64,000 bases of DNA, taken from assembly GCA_958410215.1 (NCBI GenBank), contig CATYOF010000002.1, positions 124,001 to 188,000 on the forward strand. Direction: 5' to 3'. Source of the stretch: an uncultured Cryptobacterium sp. Lineage in GTDB: Bacteria; Actinomycetota; Coriobacteriia; Coriobacteriales; Eggerthellaceae. Below, in pieces: positions 18,716 through 26,781 of the stretch. Each line of letters starts with the position of its first letter. Position 1 is the first letter of the stretch. The notes beneath the pieces are model-generated. The model saw only the letters and a list, made by a program, of their open reading frames with translations. It did no database searches and was not told where the DNA came from. Position numbers and translations under genes: made by a program.

Positions 18716-18769
18716 CCCTAAACAGCCCACTAGGCTGTTTGCACCTCATCGGTTCGAATCCCCTTAGGG
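18716..18769 (+). other. tRNA-like remnant
   Basis: CCCTAA (18716-18721) can pair with TTAGGG (18764-18769). Between them AACAGCC/GGCTGTT forms a 7-bp stem with loop CACTA, and a T-loop-like GGTTCGAATCC sits at 18751-18761. There is no D arm and the stem loop is not an anticodon loop, so it is not a functional tRNA. It may be a decayed tRNA or an old integration scar. Confidence 0.4.
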
Positions 18770-18903
18770 TAAACGTGCGGGCAAGTACTTGTTAGGTGCA
18801 TGAATTGCACTTGATTGCATAACGACGCACAAGACTCAAAAAAGCAGGACAAAATCGGAAAAAAGTGGAAAAAATCGGAAAAATTTTGAAGCCTGAAAAA
18901 TAA

Positions 18904-18944
18904 ACAAAAAAGCGGTTTAACCAGGTGAAATGGCTAAACCGCTT
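18904..18944 (-). terminator. Terminator after tRNA-Ser(GCT)
   Basis: On the minus strand AAGCGGTTTA pairs with TAAACCGCTT over a 15-nt loop, then TTTTTTGTTT follows. It lies 11 bp beyond the tRNA 3' end. Confidence 0.88.
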
Positions 18945-18955
18945 AAAATTGTAAG

Positions 18956-19046
18956 TGGCGGAGAGCTGGGGATTCGAACCCCAGATACGCTTTTGGCGTA
19001 TACTCGCTTAGCAGGCGAGCACCTTCGGCCTCTCGGTCAGCTCTCC
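18956..19046 (-). tRNA. tRNA-Ser (anticodon GCT)
   Basis: Acceptor GGAGAGC/GCTCTCC, anticodon stem CTCGC/GCGAG with loop CTGCTAA, a long variable arm (TACGCC...GGCGTA type), T arm GGTTCGAATCC, encoded CCA. Reads AGC/AGT. Confidence 0.96.
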
Positions 19047-19116
19047 ATAATATGATGCGACTTGATATGATAACCTGCTCAAGTCGTTCTTGCAAGGAGA
19101 AGAATAGGGTAAAACC

Positions 19117-21099
19117 ATGGTTTTTACAATTATGCTTCGCAAATTTCAAAATTCTCGCATGGTTTTTGTGCTGATCGGTATGGCGCTTTGCCTTATGGCG
19201 GGACTTTTCTTTCTGTTTCCTCAGTCTGCTTATGCAAAAAGCTACGATATGCCAAAGGTAACCATTGATGCGCAGGTGCAACCCAATGGAGACTTGCAGG
19301 TGGTGGAACAGCGTGAGTTCGACTTCAGTGGTTCCTTTAGTGCAGTGTGGTGGAATTACGATAACCTTCCCTCGGGTGCCACTCTTTCGATCGAAAAAGT
19401 ACGTATGGCTCATGTGGATGATTCGGGCACAAGGCAGGATTCCTGGAGTACTTTATCAAGTGTTCCGTTCCAACTGTCGTGGCGTAATGCGGGAGGTCCT
19501 GGCAAAACTGCCTATTCTTTTGACGAGCCAGAAAATACCGTGTATGCCTTTTTTAACGAAGATGATTCGCGGGTAGTTTTTGAGCTTACGTATGTGGTAG
19601 AAAATGCCGTTCAGGCCTATTCCGATGTAGGAGAGTTGTATTGGCAGTTTGTAGGAAGCAAGTGGGAAGAAGATAGCTCGAATGTTTCTTTAACTGTTTC
19701 GCTCCCTATGCCGGCAGGCACGACGGTAGAAGCAGGTGAAAACATTCGCGCATGGGGTCATGGTCCTCTTGATGCAACTCTTCATATTAATACCGATGGC
19801 AGTGTTTCTTATTCGGTTCCTCATGTGTCGGCGGGTTCCTATGCGGAGGCTCGTATTCTTTTCCCAACCGAATGGCTTACTGATGTCATGTCTGACGACA
19901 AAAATGCGCATTTTTCTACGGCGCGCCTTGATACCGTTTTAGATGAAGAACGCACCTGGTCAGATCGTGCCAATGCACAGCGTGCAATTACGCTTGGTGT
20001 TCTTTTGGCGGTAGTGCTGGTTTGTTTGGCTCTTTTGGTGTGGGCACTTCGTTCGTTTCTTCGTTATGGAAAAGAACTTGAACCCCAATTTAAGGAAATA
20101 TATTGGCGCGATGTCCCGGTAGAGGGGGAGCATCCTGCAGTTATTGGTCGGCTGTGTCGTTTTGGCAAGGAAGATGCGAAAGACTTCACCGCTACCATTA
20201 TGCATCTGGCTAACGAAGGAGCACTGCTTATCAACAAAGGTTCGTATCAGACGCAGGGCATCTTAAGCGATAAAACGGTAGAAGATTATTACCTTACACG
20301 CGTACCCGAAGTCGAGCTAACCTTAAATAGTGAAATTGATCGACAAGCTATGTCGTTGCTGTTCGATACCGTTGCGGAAGGCCAGCCTTCCCTTTGGTTG
20401 GGAACAATTAAAGCGTATGCCGAAGAAAATCCGCAAGCTTTTACCGATGCCATGGCACGTTGGCAGGGCACAGTTTCATCTCATGTGAATGCAGGGGAAT
20501 ATTTCGAAAGTTATTCCGCGGTAAAGCGCACCAGGATGGCAACGATTGCCATAGTGCTGCTTGTTTTATGCGCCATAGTGGCTTTTGTTTTCGCTAATCC
20601 TTTGGTGCTTATTCCTAGTGTATTGACGGGTGTTGTACTGGTAGTGGTATCGCGTTTTATGGATAGAAGAACCCAAAAGGGGGCCGATGCCTATGCTCGT
20701 TGTGAGGCGCTGGAAAAGTGGCTTACCGAATTTTCTGCCTTAAACGAACGTCCTCCTTTGGATGTTAAGGTGTGGGGCGAATTTATGGTGTACGTCCTGG
20801 TATTTGGCGTAGCAGAAAAAGCGATAGCGGAATTGCAAAAGGCGGTGCCTGAAGTTGCTTATGGAAACTTCAGCGCTATGGGATCGTACAATACTACTCC
20901 GTGGTGGATTTGGTACAGCATAGGCTACCATGGGCCAGATTTACCTGATATTGGGTCGGCATTCCAGAGCGCTGTGACCGAATCGGTAACAGCAAGCGTT
21001 TCGGCGCTTTCGGGCGATAGTTCGTCGGCAGGAGGCTTCGGTGGAGGCTTTTCCGGCGGCGGAGGTGGCGGCTTCGGCGGAGGCGGTGGCGCTCGCTAG
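19117..21099 (+). CDS. DUF2207 domain membrane protein with Gly-rich tail
   Basis: 660 residues. A signal-type helix (about 14-40, ending in a YAK site) leads into an exported DUF2207 domain (VQPNGDLQVVEQREFDFSGSF is typical). Later membrane helices lie near 290-312 and 475-510, and the protein ends in a glycine-rich, phenylalanine-spaced tail before Ala-Arg. Such Gly-rich tails are usual in this family. Function is not established; neighbours of LemA type suggest an envelope role. It is 430 bp after crcB with a tRNA gene in opposite orientation between. Confidence 0.88.
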   Translation: MVFTIMLRKFQNSRMVFVLIGMALCLMAGLFFLFPQSAYAKSYDMPKVTIDAQVQPNGDLQVVEQREFDFSGSFSAVWWNYDNLPSGATLSIEKVRMAHVDDSGTRQDSWSTLSSVPFQLSWRNAGGPGKTAYSFDEPENTVYAFFNEDDSRVVFELTYVVENAVQAYSDVGELYWQFVGSKWEEDSSNVSLTVSLPMPAGTTVEAGENIRAWGHGPLDATLHINTDGSVSYSVPHVSAGSYAEARILFPTEWLTDVMSDDKNAHFSTARLDTVLDEERTWSDRANAQRAITLGVLLAVVLVCLALLVWALRSFLRYGKELEPQFKEIYWRDVPVEGEHPAVIGRLCRFGKEDAKDFTATIMHLANEGALLINKGSYQTQGILSDKTVEDYYLTRVPEVELTLNSEIDRQAMSLLFDTVAEGQPSLWLGTIKAYAEENPQAFTDAMARWQGTVSSHVNAGEYFESYSAVKRTRMATIAIVLLVLCAIVAFVFANPLVLIPSVLTGVVLVVVSRFMDRRTQKGADAYARCEALEKWLTEFSALNERPPLDVKVWGEFMVYVLVFGVAEKAIAELQKAVPEVAYGNFSAMGSYNTTPWWIWYSIGYHGPDLPDIGSAFQSAVTESVTASVSALSGDSSSAGGFGGGFSGGGGGGFGGGGGAR

Positions 21100-21123
21100 G
21101 CGGCTTGGCTATAATAGGCCGCT

Positions 21124-22077
21124 GTGATCGCACTTGCCAACATACCTACCAGCGTATATAAAGCCCTCCTTATTCTTGCCACTATTATTTGGGGCTTTAG
21201 CTTTGTGGTTATGAAAAATGTGGTGGAGGTAGTGCCTCCTGCACTTTTGCTGGGTGTGCGTTTTACGCTGGCCGGGTTGTTGCTTTTGGTAATCCTTCAT
21301 AAACGAGTGCGGCGCAATTTTTCCTGGAAAATGGTAGGCTTGGGTGCCATTCTGGCATTTTTCGACTTTTCGGCTTTTCTTACCCAAACCATCGGCCTGC
21401 AATATACCACTCCGGGTATCAATGCTTTTCTTACGGCTACCTATTGCGTTATTGTTCCCTTTGCCTGGTGGGTTGTAGCTCACAAGCGCCCTTCATTTTG
21501 CAATGTAGGAGCAGCGGTTATTGCGGTTGCAGGCATTTGGTTGGTGGCGGTAAGCACCTCGGGAGAAACTCTGACGCTTGGGCTAGGCGAAGGGCTTACT
21601 CAGGTGTGTGCTCTGTTGTTTGCTATTCATATCGTGCTGGTTTCGCGTTTTTCCAAGAACCGCGATGTGCTAACGCTTACTGTTTTTCAGTTTATCTTCG
21701 AAGGATTTTTTGGTCTGTGCGTGGGAGGTCTTTTCGAAACGCCACCTGCGCTTAGTCTTATTACCCCTGAAGTAATAGGACAAATGGCGTTTTTGATTGT
21801 GTTTGCTTCAGTAGTTGCTTTTGGTATTCAAAATGTTTCTCTTGCGTATGTGCCACCCGCTCAAGCTTCGCTGTTTTTAAGTTTGGAATCAGTGTTTGGC
21901 GTGGTGTTTTCTGTACTGCTCTATGGCGAGGTGTTAACCGCTCGTTTAGTGGTTGGGTTTATACTTATTTTTGCCGCGATTCTTGTGAACGAAATGCTTG
22001 CTCCAAGGGTGGAAGCTAAACGTGCTATAGTGGCATTTAAACGCAAAAAATGGAAGGAGGACGAACGGGATGTCTAA
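21124..22077 (+). CDS. EamA/DMT-family transporter
   Basis: 317 residues with ten predicted membrane helices and two EamA repeats. The first begins IIWGFSFVVMKNVVEVVPPALLLG, in shorter pieces IIWGFSFVVMK and PPALLLGVRF; the second ends SLESVFGVVFSVLLYGE, the usual EamA ending. DMT proteins export amino acids or metabolites, or take up nucleotide sugars; the substrate cannot be read here. GTG start. Its last 8 bp overlap the next gene, so the two are translationally coupled. Confidence 0.88.
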   Translation: MIALANIPTSVYKALLILATIIWGFSFVVMKNVVEVVPPALLLGVRFTLAGLLLLVILHKRVRRNFSWKMVGLGAILAFFDFSAFLTQTIGLQYTTPGINAFLTATYCVIVPFAWWVVAHKRPSFCNVGAAVIAVAGIWLVAVSTSGETLTLGLGEGLTQVCALLFAIHIVLVSRFSKNRDVLTLTVFQFIFEGFFGLCVGGLFETPPALSLITPEVIGQMAFLIVFASVVAFGIQNVSLAYVPPAQASLFLSLESVFGVVFSVLLYGEVLTARLVVGFILIFAAILVNEMLAPRVEAKRAIVAFKRKKWKEDERDV

Positions 22078-22588
22078 CAATCTAGACAACATCGTCCTAA
22101 TTGGTATGCCAGGGGCAGGCAAGTCTACCCTTGGTGTGGTGCTTGCTAAAATCTTAGGCTATGAATTTATTGACGCCGATTTGCTTATTCAAAGCAAGCT
22201 GGATAAAACGTTGCAAAAAATTATCGATGCCTGTGGCCCTGATGGTTTTATCGAAGTAGAAAACGAAGTATTATGCACGCTTAGTGCCAGCCGTGCAATT
22301 GTAGCAACGGGTGGTTCGGCGGTGTATTCCGATGAGGCTATGAGCCATCTAAAATCTATCGGTACGGTGGTATATCTTCGCGTTTCTTACGAGGAATTGG
22401 AAAGCCGTCTTGGCGGTTTGCATGAACGTGGCGTGGTAATGAAAAACGGCATGGGAATGAGCCTTCATGACTTGTATGAAGAACGTTTGCCACTCTACGA
22501 AAAATACGCCGACGTAACCATTGATATCGATGGACTGTCGGTTCGTGATGCTGCTCGCCGTTTGGTCGATCAACTTTCTATGCTGTAG
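22070..22588 (+). CDS. Shikimate kinase-like P-loop kinase
   Basis: 172 residues with the shikimate kinase fold: Walker A GMPGAGKST, FIDADLLIQ where AroK has the DxD motif, GGSAV where AroK has GGG, and a lid region ending ERLPLYEKYAD. In AroK the shikimate carboxylate is held by Arg in FRxxE; here the site reads GFIEVENEV and the Arg is absent. The gene may therefore be a kinase for another small molecule, although annotation pipelines will call it aroK. AAGGAGG lies in the end of the upstream transporter gene. Confidence 0.8.
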   Translation: MSNNLDNIVLIGMPGAGKSTLGVVLAKILGYEFIDADLLIQSKLDKTLQKIIDACGPDGFIEVENEVLCTLSASRAIVATGGSAVYSDEAMSHLKSIGTVVYLRVSYEELESRLGGLHERGVVMKNGMGMSLHDLYEERLPLYEKYADVTIDIDGLSVRDAARRLVDQLSML

Positions 22589-22789
22589 GGTTGCAGCGCG
22601 TGCAGCGTGAGAGAGCACTTGTAAACACGAAGCGTCTGAGTTACGGCGCGACGTAATGCGCGCACGAGGTAATGCGCGACGCTTGCCGCAATGCGGTTCA
22701 GTGTGCTGTACGTGTTGTGTAAGGTATTTACGTAATGTGCTTACGTGCATTCTTGAAATGCGAAATAGGTTGTTAGAAAAGAGGTTTTT

Positions 22790-23380
22790 GTGGCTTCTCC
22801 TTCATCCCAGAACATGCCTGATAAAAATACTAATGTGTGGTCTACGAAGCAAATGGTTATCATGGCGCTTATGTGCGCCATTGGTGCGCTGCTTTCTTTT
22901 GTGGAATTTCCCCTTTTGCCAGGTGTTACGTGGCTCAAATTCGATGCTTCCAACATGCCTGCAATGGTAGCGGGTTTTGGTTTTGGGCCTGGCGCTGGCG
23001 TTGCAGTAGGTATTGTTATTGCCGTTATTCACGGTTTGCTTATGGCAGACTTCACAGGTGCCTTAATGAACATTCTCTGTGTTACGTGCTTTGTTCTGCC
23101 TGCTGCTTTGATGTATCGCAAAAAGCGTACCTATCCCGTTGCCATTGTTGGTTTGCTGCTGAGTGTTATTGCAGCAATGCTTGCGGCTATTGTGGGTAAT
23201 CTTTTGCTTACGCCTATGTGGCTTGGTGTTCCGCTTGATGCGGTAATCGCTATGATTATCCCTATTCTTATCCCCTTCAATTTGGTGAAGGGCCTTATTA
23301 ACGCGGTATTGACCTTAATTATTTATAAGTCAATCTCTAATCTTATTACTCCGAAAAAGGATCAGGTAAAGGGTAAATAA
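22790..23380 (+). CDS. ECF transporter S component, RibU-like
   Basis: 196 residues, five or six membrane helices. VTWLKFDASNMPAMVAGFGFGPGAG resembles the RibU pattern (LKFDxSDxPxL, then GFxxGPxxG), in pieces LKFDASNMPAMV and GFGFGPGAG, which points to riboflavin. GTG start, AAGAGG upstream. Its stop is directly followed by the first ECF ATPase gene, so the set forms one operon. No FMN riboswitch is seen in the 200 bp before it. Substrate confidence is moderate; another ECF vitamin is possible. Confidence 0.82.
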   Translation: MASPSSQNMPDKNTNVWSTKQMVIMALMCAIGALLSFVEFPLLPGVTWLKFDASNMPAMVAGFGFGPGAGVAVGIVIAVIHGLLMADFTGALMNILCVTCFVLPAALMYRKKRTYPVAIVGLLLSVIAAMLAAIVGNLLLTPMWLGVPLDAVIAMIIPILIPFNLVKGLINAVLTLIIYKSISNLITPKKDQVKGK

Positions 23381-24202
23381 ATGATCTCCTTTTCCAATGT
23401 TTCATTTACCTATACGGGTAATACGTATGTGCTGTCTGACCTTTCTCTTTCTATAGAGAAAGGTCAGTTCGTTTGCGTACTGGGAGCAAATGGATCGGGG
23501 AAGTCCACCTTTTCCAAATTGATTAACGCTTTGTTGGTTCCCGATAAAGGGGCAGTGCAGGTGGATGGGCTTGATACCAGCGATTCGGCAAATACCTACC
23601 TCATTCGCTCTACGGCAGGAATGGTGTTTCAAAATCCTGATGATCAGCTGGTAGCAAGCTTGGTGGAAAATGACGTTGCGTTTGGTCCGGAAAACTTAGG
23701 GGTAGAAAACCCTGAACTTCGCCAGCGCGTTGATAAAGCTCTTGCACAGGTAGGTCTTCAAACAGCCGGAAAACGTGAAACAACGGCCCTTTCTGGTGGG
23801 CAAAAACAGCGTGTCGCTATTGCGGGCGTGCTTGCTATGGAACCTTCCATTCTGGTGCTTGATGAAGCTTCAGCTATGCTTGATCCTCGTGGCCGTCGCG
23901 GTCTTATGCGTGTGTGTAAGGAATTGCACGAAGCAGGGCTTACGATCATTATGATTACGCATTTTATGGAAGAAGCTGCAGAGGCTGATCGCGTTTTAGT
24001 GATGAAAGAAGGGCGTTGTGTTTTAGATGGGACGCCCGATGAAGTACTTACCCAGGATGACGTGCTGCGCGATCTTAATTTGGACATTCCCTTTGCTGCG
24101 CAGATGTCGCGCATGCTGCAAAATAGGGGCGTTTCGGTAGGCACTCATATTGAAACCACATCGCTGAAGGAGGAATTGTGTCGATTACGTTCGAGCAAGT
24201 AA
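23381..24202 (+). CDS. ecfA1: ECF transporter ATPase 1
   Basis: 273-residue ABC ATPase that powers the ECF module. Walker A GANGSGKST, Q-loop FQNPDDQLVA (the ECF-typical Q helix), signature ALSGGQKQRVAIAG, Walker B LVLDEASAMLDPRG and H-loop THFMEEA. It immediately follows the S component and overlaps the second ATPase by 25 bp. Confidence 0.93.
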   Translation: MISFSNVSFTYTGNTYVLSDLSLSIEKGQFVCVLGANGSGKSTFSKLINALLVPDKGAVQVDGLDTSDSANTYLIRSTAGMVFQNPDDQLVASLVENDVAFGPENLGVENPELRQRVDKALAQVGLQTAGKRETTALSGGQKQRVAIAGVLAMEPSILVLDEASAMLDPRGRRGLMRVCKELHEAGLTIIMITHFMEEAAEADRVLVMKEGRCVLDGTPDEVLTQDDVLRDLNLDIPFAAQMSRMLQNRGVSVGTHIETTSLKEELCRLRSSK

Positions 24203-25164
24203 GCTTCAGCTACGTACCATTGTCTAAAAGACAGAAAAAAGCAGGAGAGAAGCAAAAAAACGCTCTGAAAAACGTTTCATTTGAGCTACGTGATGGGGAA
24301 TTTTTAGCTATCGCTGGTCACACAGGATCGGGAAAGTCTACCTTGGTGCAGCATTTAAATGGATTAGCAAATCCCACCGAAGGGAAAGTGCTCTGGAATG
24401 GGCAGGATCTTGCCGATAAAAAGGTAGCAACGCAAGCACGCGGGGATATTGGGGTAGTGTTTCAATATCCCGAACATCAGTTGTTTGCCGCCAGTGTGGC
24501 GGAAGATGTGGCATTTGGACCACGCAACTTAGGTTTAACAGCCGATGAAGTTGATGCACGCGTACGGGAAGCTCTTGCCATTGTGCATTTGGATTACGAT
24601 CAATTGGCGGATCGTTCTCCGTTCGAGCTTTCAGGCGGCCAGCAGCGCCGCGTAGCGTTTGCAGGTGTTTTGGCTATGCGCCCCACCACGTTGGTGCTTG
24701 ATGAGCCTGTTGCTGGTCTTGATCCTGCTTCCCGTGCTGATTGTCTTTCCTTGATTGAAGATCTTCATGTTCACCATGGACTTACTGTGGTTATGGTTTC
24801 TCATAACATGAACGATATTGCTCGTCTGGCGGACCGGCTTTTGGTGATGCACGAAGGCGAAGTTGCTTTTCTTGGCTCGCCCGAGGAAATTTTCACTCAA
24901 TATGCAGTAGAACTTCGCGAAATAGGTCTCGGTATTCCTCATGCTCAGCGGCTTGCAAATGAATTGCGTGAGTTGGGTTTTAATTTGCCGATTAAGCTCT
25001 ACAGCCCTGAAGTACTTGCCGATGAAATCGTTACTTTGTTGAATGAACAAAGTGCTGCTGCTTCGTCGGAGTTAACGCAGGGTATCCATTCAGGTGTCGA
25101 TTCTGGCCCCGTTTCGTCGGACGAAAGCGATAAACAATCACATAATGAAGACGAGGAGCGATAA
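24178..25164 (+). CDS. ecfA2: ECF transporter ATPase 2
   Basis: 328 residues. Walker A GHTGSGKST, Q-loop FQYPEHQLFA, signature ELSGGQQRRVAFAG, Walker B LVLDEPVAGLDPAS, H-loop VSHNMND. GTG start with AAGGAGG 5 nt upstream inside the end of ecfA1. It is longer than usual because of a lysine-rich insert near residues 14-26 and a polar, Ser/Asp-rich C-terminal tail of about 30 residues. Confidence 0.92.
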   Translation: MSITFEQVSFSYVPLSKRQKKAGEKQKNALKNVSFELRDGEFLAIAGHTGSGKSTLVQHLNGLANPTEGKVLWNGQDLADKKVATQARGDIGVVFQYPEHQLFAASVAEDVAFGPRNLGLTADEVDARVREALAIVHLDYDQLADRSPFELSGGQQRRVAFAGVLAMRPTTLVLDEPVAGLDPASRADCLSLIEDLHVHHGLTVVMVSHNMNDIARLADRLLVMHEGEVAFLGSPEEIFTQYAVELREIGLGIPHAQRLANELRELGFNLPIKLYSPEVLADEIVTLLNEQSAAASSELTQGIHSGVDSGPVSSDESDKQSHNEDEER

Positions 25165-25166
25165 CT

Positions 25167-25994
25167 ATGGCGCTTTTCGATATTCAGACAGTGTTTGGTC
25201 GTTATATTTCCAAGGAGTCTATTGTCCATCGTATGGACCCGCGTGCTAAATTACTTTTGTCGTTGTTGTTTATGGTGATGGTATTTGCGGCGGGGTCGTA
25301 TCCTGCTCTGGCAATTGCAGCGCTATTTACGGCAGGTATGTTTGCCTTTGCGCGCATTTCGCTTAGACAGGCGTTTGTGTCCATTGCTCCTTTAGCAATT
25401 TTGGTAGTGTTTACTGCTCTTTTGAATATCTTTTTTGTTCAGGGTGGGCAGGTGTATTTCCAGTTCGGAATTATTTGTATTAGTGAAACTGGCTTACAGC
25501 AGGCGCTCTTTATTGCGGTTCGTTTGACCATGCTCTTGCTTGGCGTAAGTTTGCTTACCTTGGCAACCACCACACTCGACTTGACCGATGCCTTTGAACA
25601 TTTGCTTAAGCCCTTTTCTCGTATCGGGTTGCCTGCTCATGAACTTTCAATGATTATGGGCATTGCTTTGCGCTTTTTGCCTCAGTTTGCTATTGAGCTG
25701 CGCACTATTTACCGCGCACAGGTTAGCCGCGGGGCAAACTTTAGCACCAGTACAAAAAGCACTATTCAGCTGATGGTTTCACTTATTGTTCCGTTGTTTA
25801 CCAGCGCTTTTCGTCACGCTGAAACGTTGTCGCTGGCAATGGATGCGCGTTGCTATCACGGCGGGGAAAACCGTACGCGCCTTAAAGATTTGGCATATTC
25901 AAAGCGCGATTTGGGTGGTCTAGTCTATTTGCTGTGCGGCACGGCCTTGGTTGTTGGTACCGATGTTTTGCTACGTTTCTTTGGGCTGCTTTAA
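25167..25994 (+). CDS. ecfT: ECF transporter transmembrane component EcfT
   Basis: 275 residues, several membrane helices. The coupling motif region ARCYHGGENRTRLK and the earlier YRAQVSRGANF contain the two Ala-Arg-type grooves that contact the ATPases. HRMDPRAKLLLSLLFM is the standard EcfT start. It closes the RibU-EcfA-EcfA'-EcfT operon 2 bp after ecfA2, and probably serves other S components in the genome as well. Confidence 0.92.
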   Translation: MALFDIQTVFGRYISKESIVHRMDPRAKLLLSLLFMVMVFAAGSYPALAIAALFTAGMFAFARISLRQAFVSIAPLAILVVFTALLNIFFVQGGQVYFQFGIICISETGLQQALFIAVRLTMLLLGVSLLTLATTTLDLTDAFEHLLKPFSRIGLPAHELSMIMGIALRFLPQFAIELRTIYRAQVSRGANFSTSTKSTIQLMVSLIVPLFTSAFRHAETLSLAMDARCYHGGENRTRLKDLAYSKRDLGGLVYLLCGTALVVGTDVLLRFFGLL

Positions 25995-26138
25995 ATAGCT
26001 AAATTAGCTAGAGCCAGTTTTAGGAAACCCTTTTATTCGGTATGATTGAGGCAGTTGTTTTAGACAACGATTGTTTTAGACGGTGCCGCGGATTAATGGT
26101 TTTCTATCTTGGTCTGCGCTCGGCAAAAGGAATTTCTT

Positions 26139-26543
26139 ATGGATGAATTAATCGAATATCTTACTTCAGTTCCCGCATGGTATCTAGCAACGTGTGAAGG
26201 AGATCAGCCTCATGTCCGCCCGTTTAGCTTTGCTATGCGCGAAGGGGGTACGCTGTGGTTCTGTACAGCAACCAATAAAGACGTGTATGAACAGTTGGTG
26301 GCAAATCCTAAGTTCGAACTTTCTGCTTGGAAGCCAGGCCATGGCTGGGTAATTCTTACCGGTGTTGCAAGCATGGTTGATACTGCAGGTGATGAAGTGC
26401 GCAAGGCAGGATACGAGCATATGACCGCTTTGGGAGAAACTTACGAGGATTGCGACGACCCGCGTTTGACATTTTTCTCGCTTGCAGAAGGCAAAGCAAA
26501 AATTGCCGACATTGACGGTAGCGAACGAGAAATAGTTCTGTAA
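26139..26543 (+). CDS. Pyridoxamine 5'-phosphate oxidase-fold flavin protein
   Basis: 134 residues. The split-barrel pattern is visible: YLATCEGDQPHVRPFSFAM, then LWFCTATNKDVYEQL and ELSAWKPGHGWVILTGVA, in short pieces. Such small proteins bind FMN or F420 and are often nitroreductase-like or of unknown role. Start ATG 26139 has AAGGA 7 nt upstream; an earlier in-frame codon at 26109 does not. It stands alone. Confidence 0.85.
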   Translation: MDELIEYLTSVPAWYLATCEGDQPHVRPFSFAMREGGTLWFCTATNKDVYEQLVANPKFELSAWKPGHGWVILTGVASMVDTAGDEVRKAGYEHMTALGETYEDCDDPRLTFFSLAEGKAKIADIDGSEREIVL

Positions 26544-26609
26544 TTGAAATAGTGCTGTGAAATAGCGCTGTTGTCACTAACAGCGGCAGTGAGCCTTGTG
26601 GCCGTACAA

Positions 26610-26685
26610 TGGCGCCCCCGAGAGGACTCGAACCTCCGACGCACGGTTTAGGAAACCGACGCTCTATCCACTGAGCTACGGGGGC
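26610..26685 (-). tRNA. tRNA-Arg (anticodon CCT)
   Basis: Acceptor GCCCCCG/CGGGGGC, D arm GCTCAGTGGATAGAGC, anticodon loop TTCCTAA read as CCT, T arm GGTTCGAGTCC and encoded CCA. The outermost anticodon-stem pair is a U-U mismatch. Confidence 0.94.
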
Positions 26686-26691
26686 GGATAG

Positions 26692-26730
26692 CAATAAAAC
26701 AGCCCAGCCATTTTACCACGGCTGGGCTGT
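26692..26730 (-). terminator. Terminator of the pknB operon
   Basis: On the minus strand ACAGCCCAGCC pairs perfectly with GGCTGGGCTGT around a 10-nt loop, followed by TTTATT. It lies 50 bp beyond the pknB stop. Confidence 0.9.
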
Positions 26731-26781
26731 AATTGTATCAACTATGTTCGAGCGTCATGGTATCTTGAAAGCTTGCTACCT

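Noticed and set aside
18716..18769. Functional tRNA
   Set aside because: Only 54 nt, no D arm, 5-nt loop where the anticodon loop should be.
22589..22789. FMN riboswitch before the RibU-like gene
   Set aside because: None of the conserved core strings could be found.
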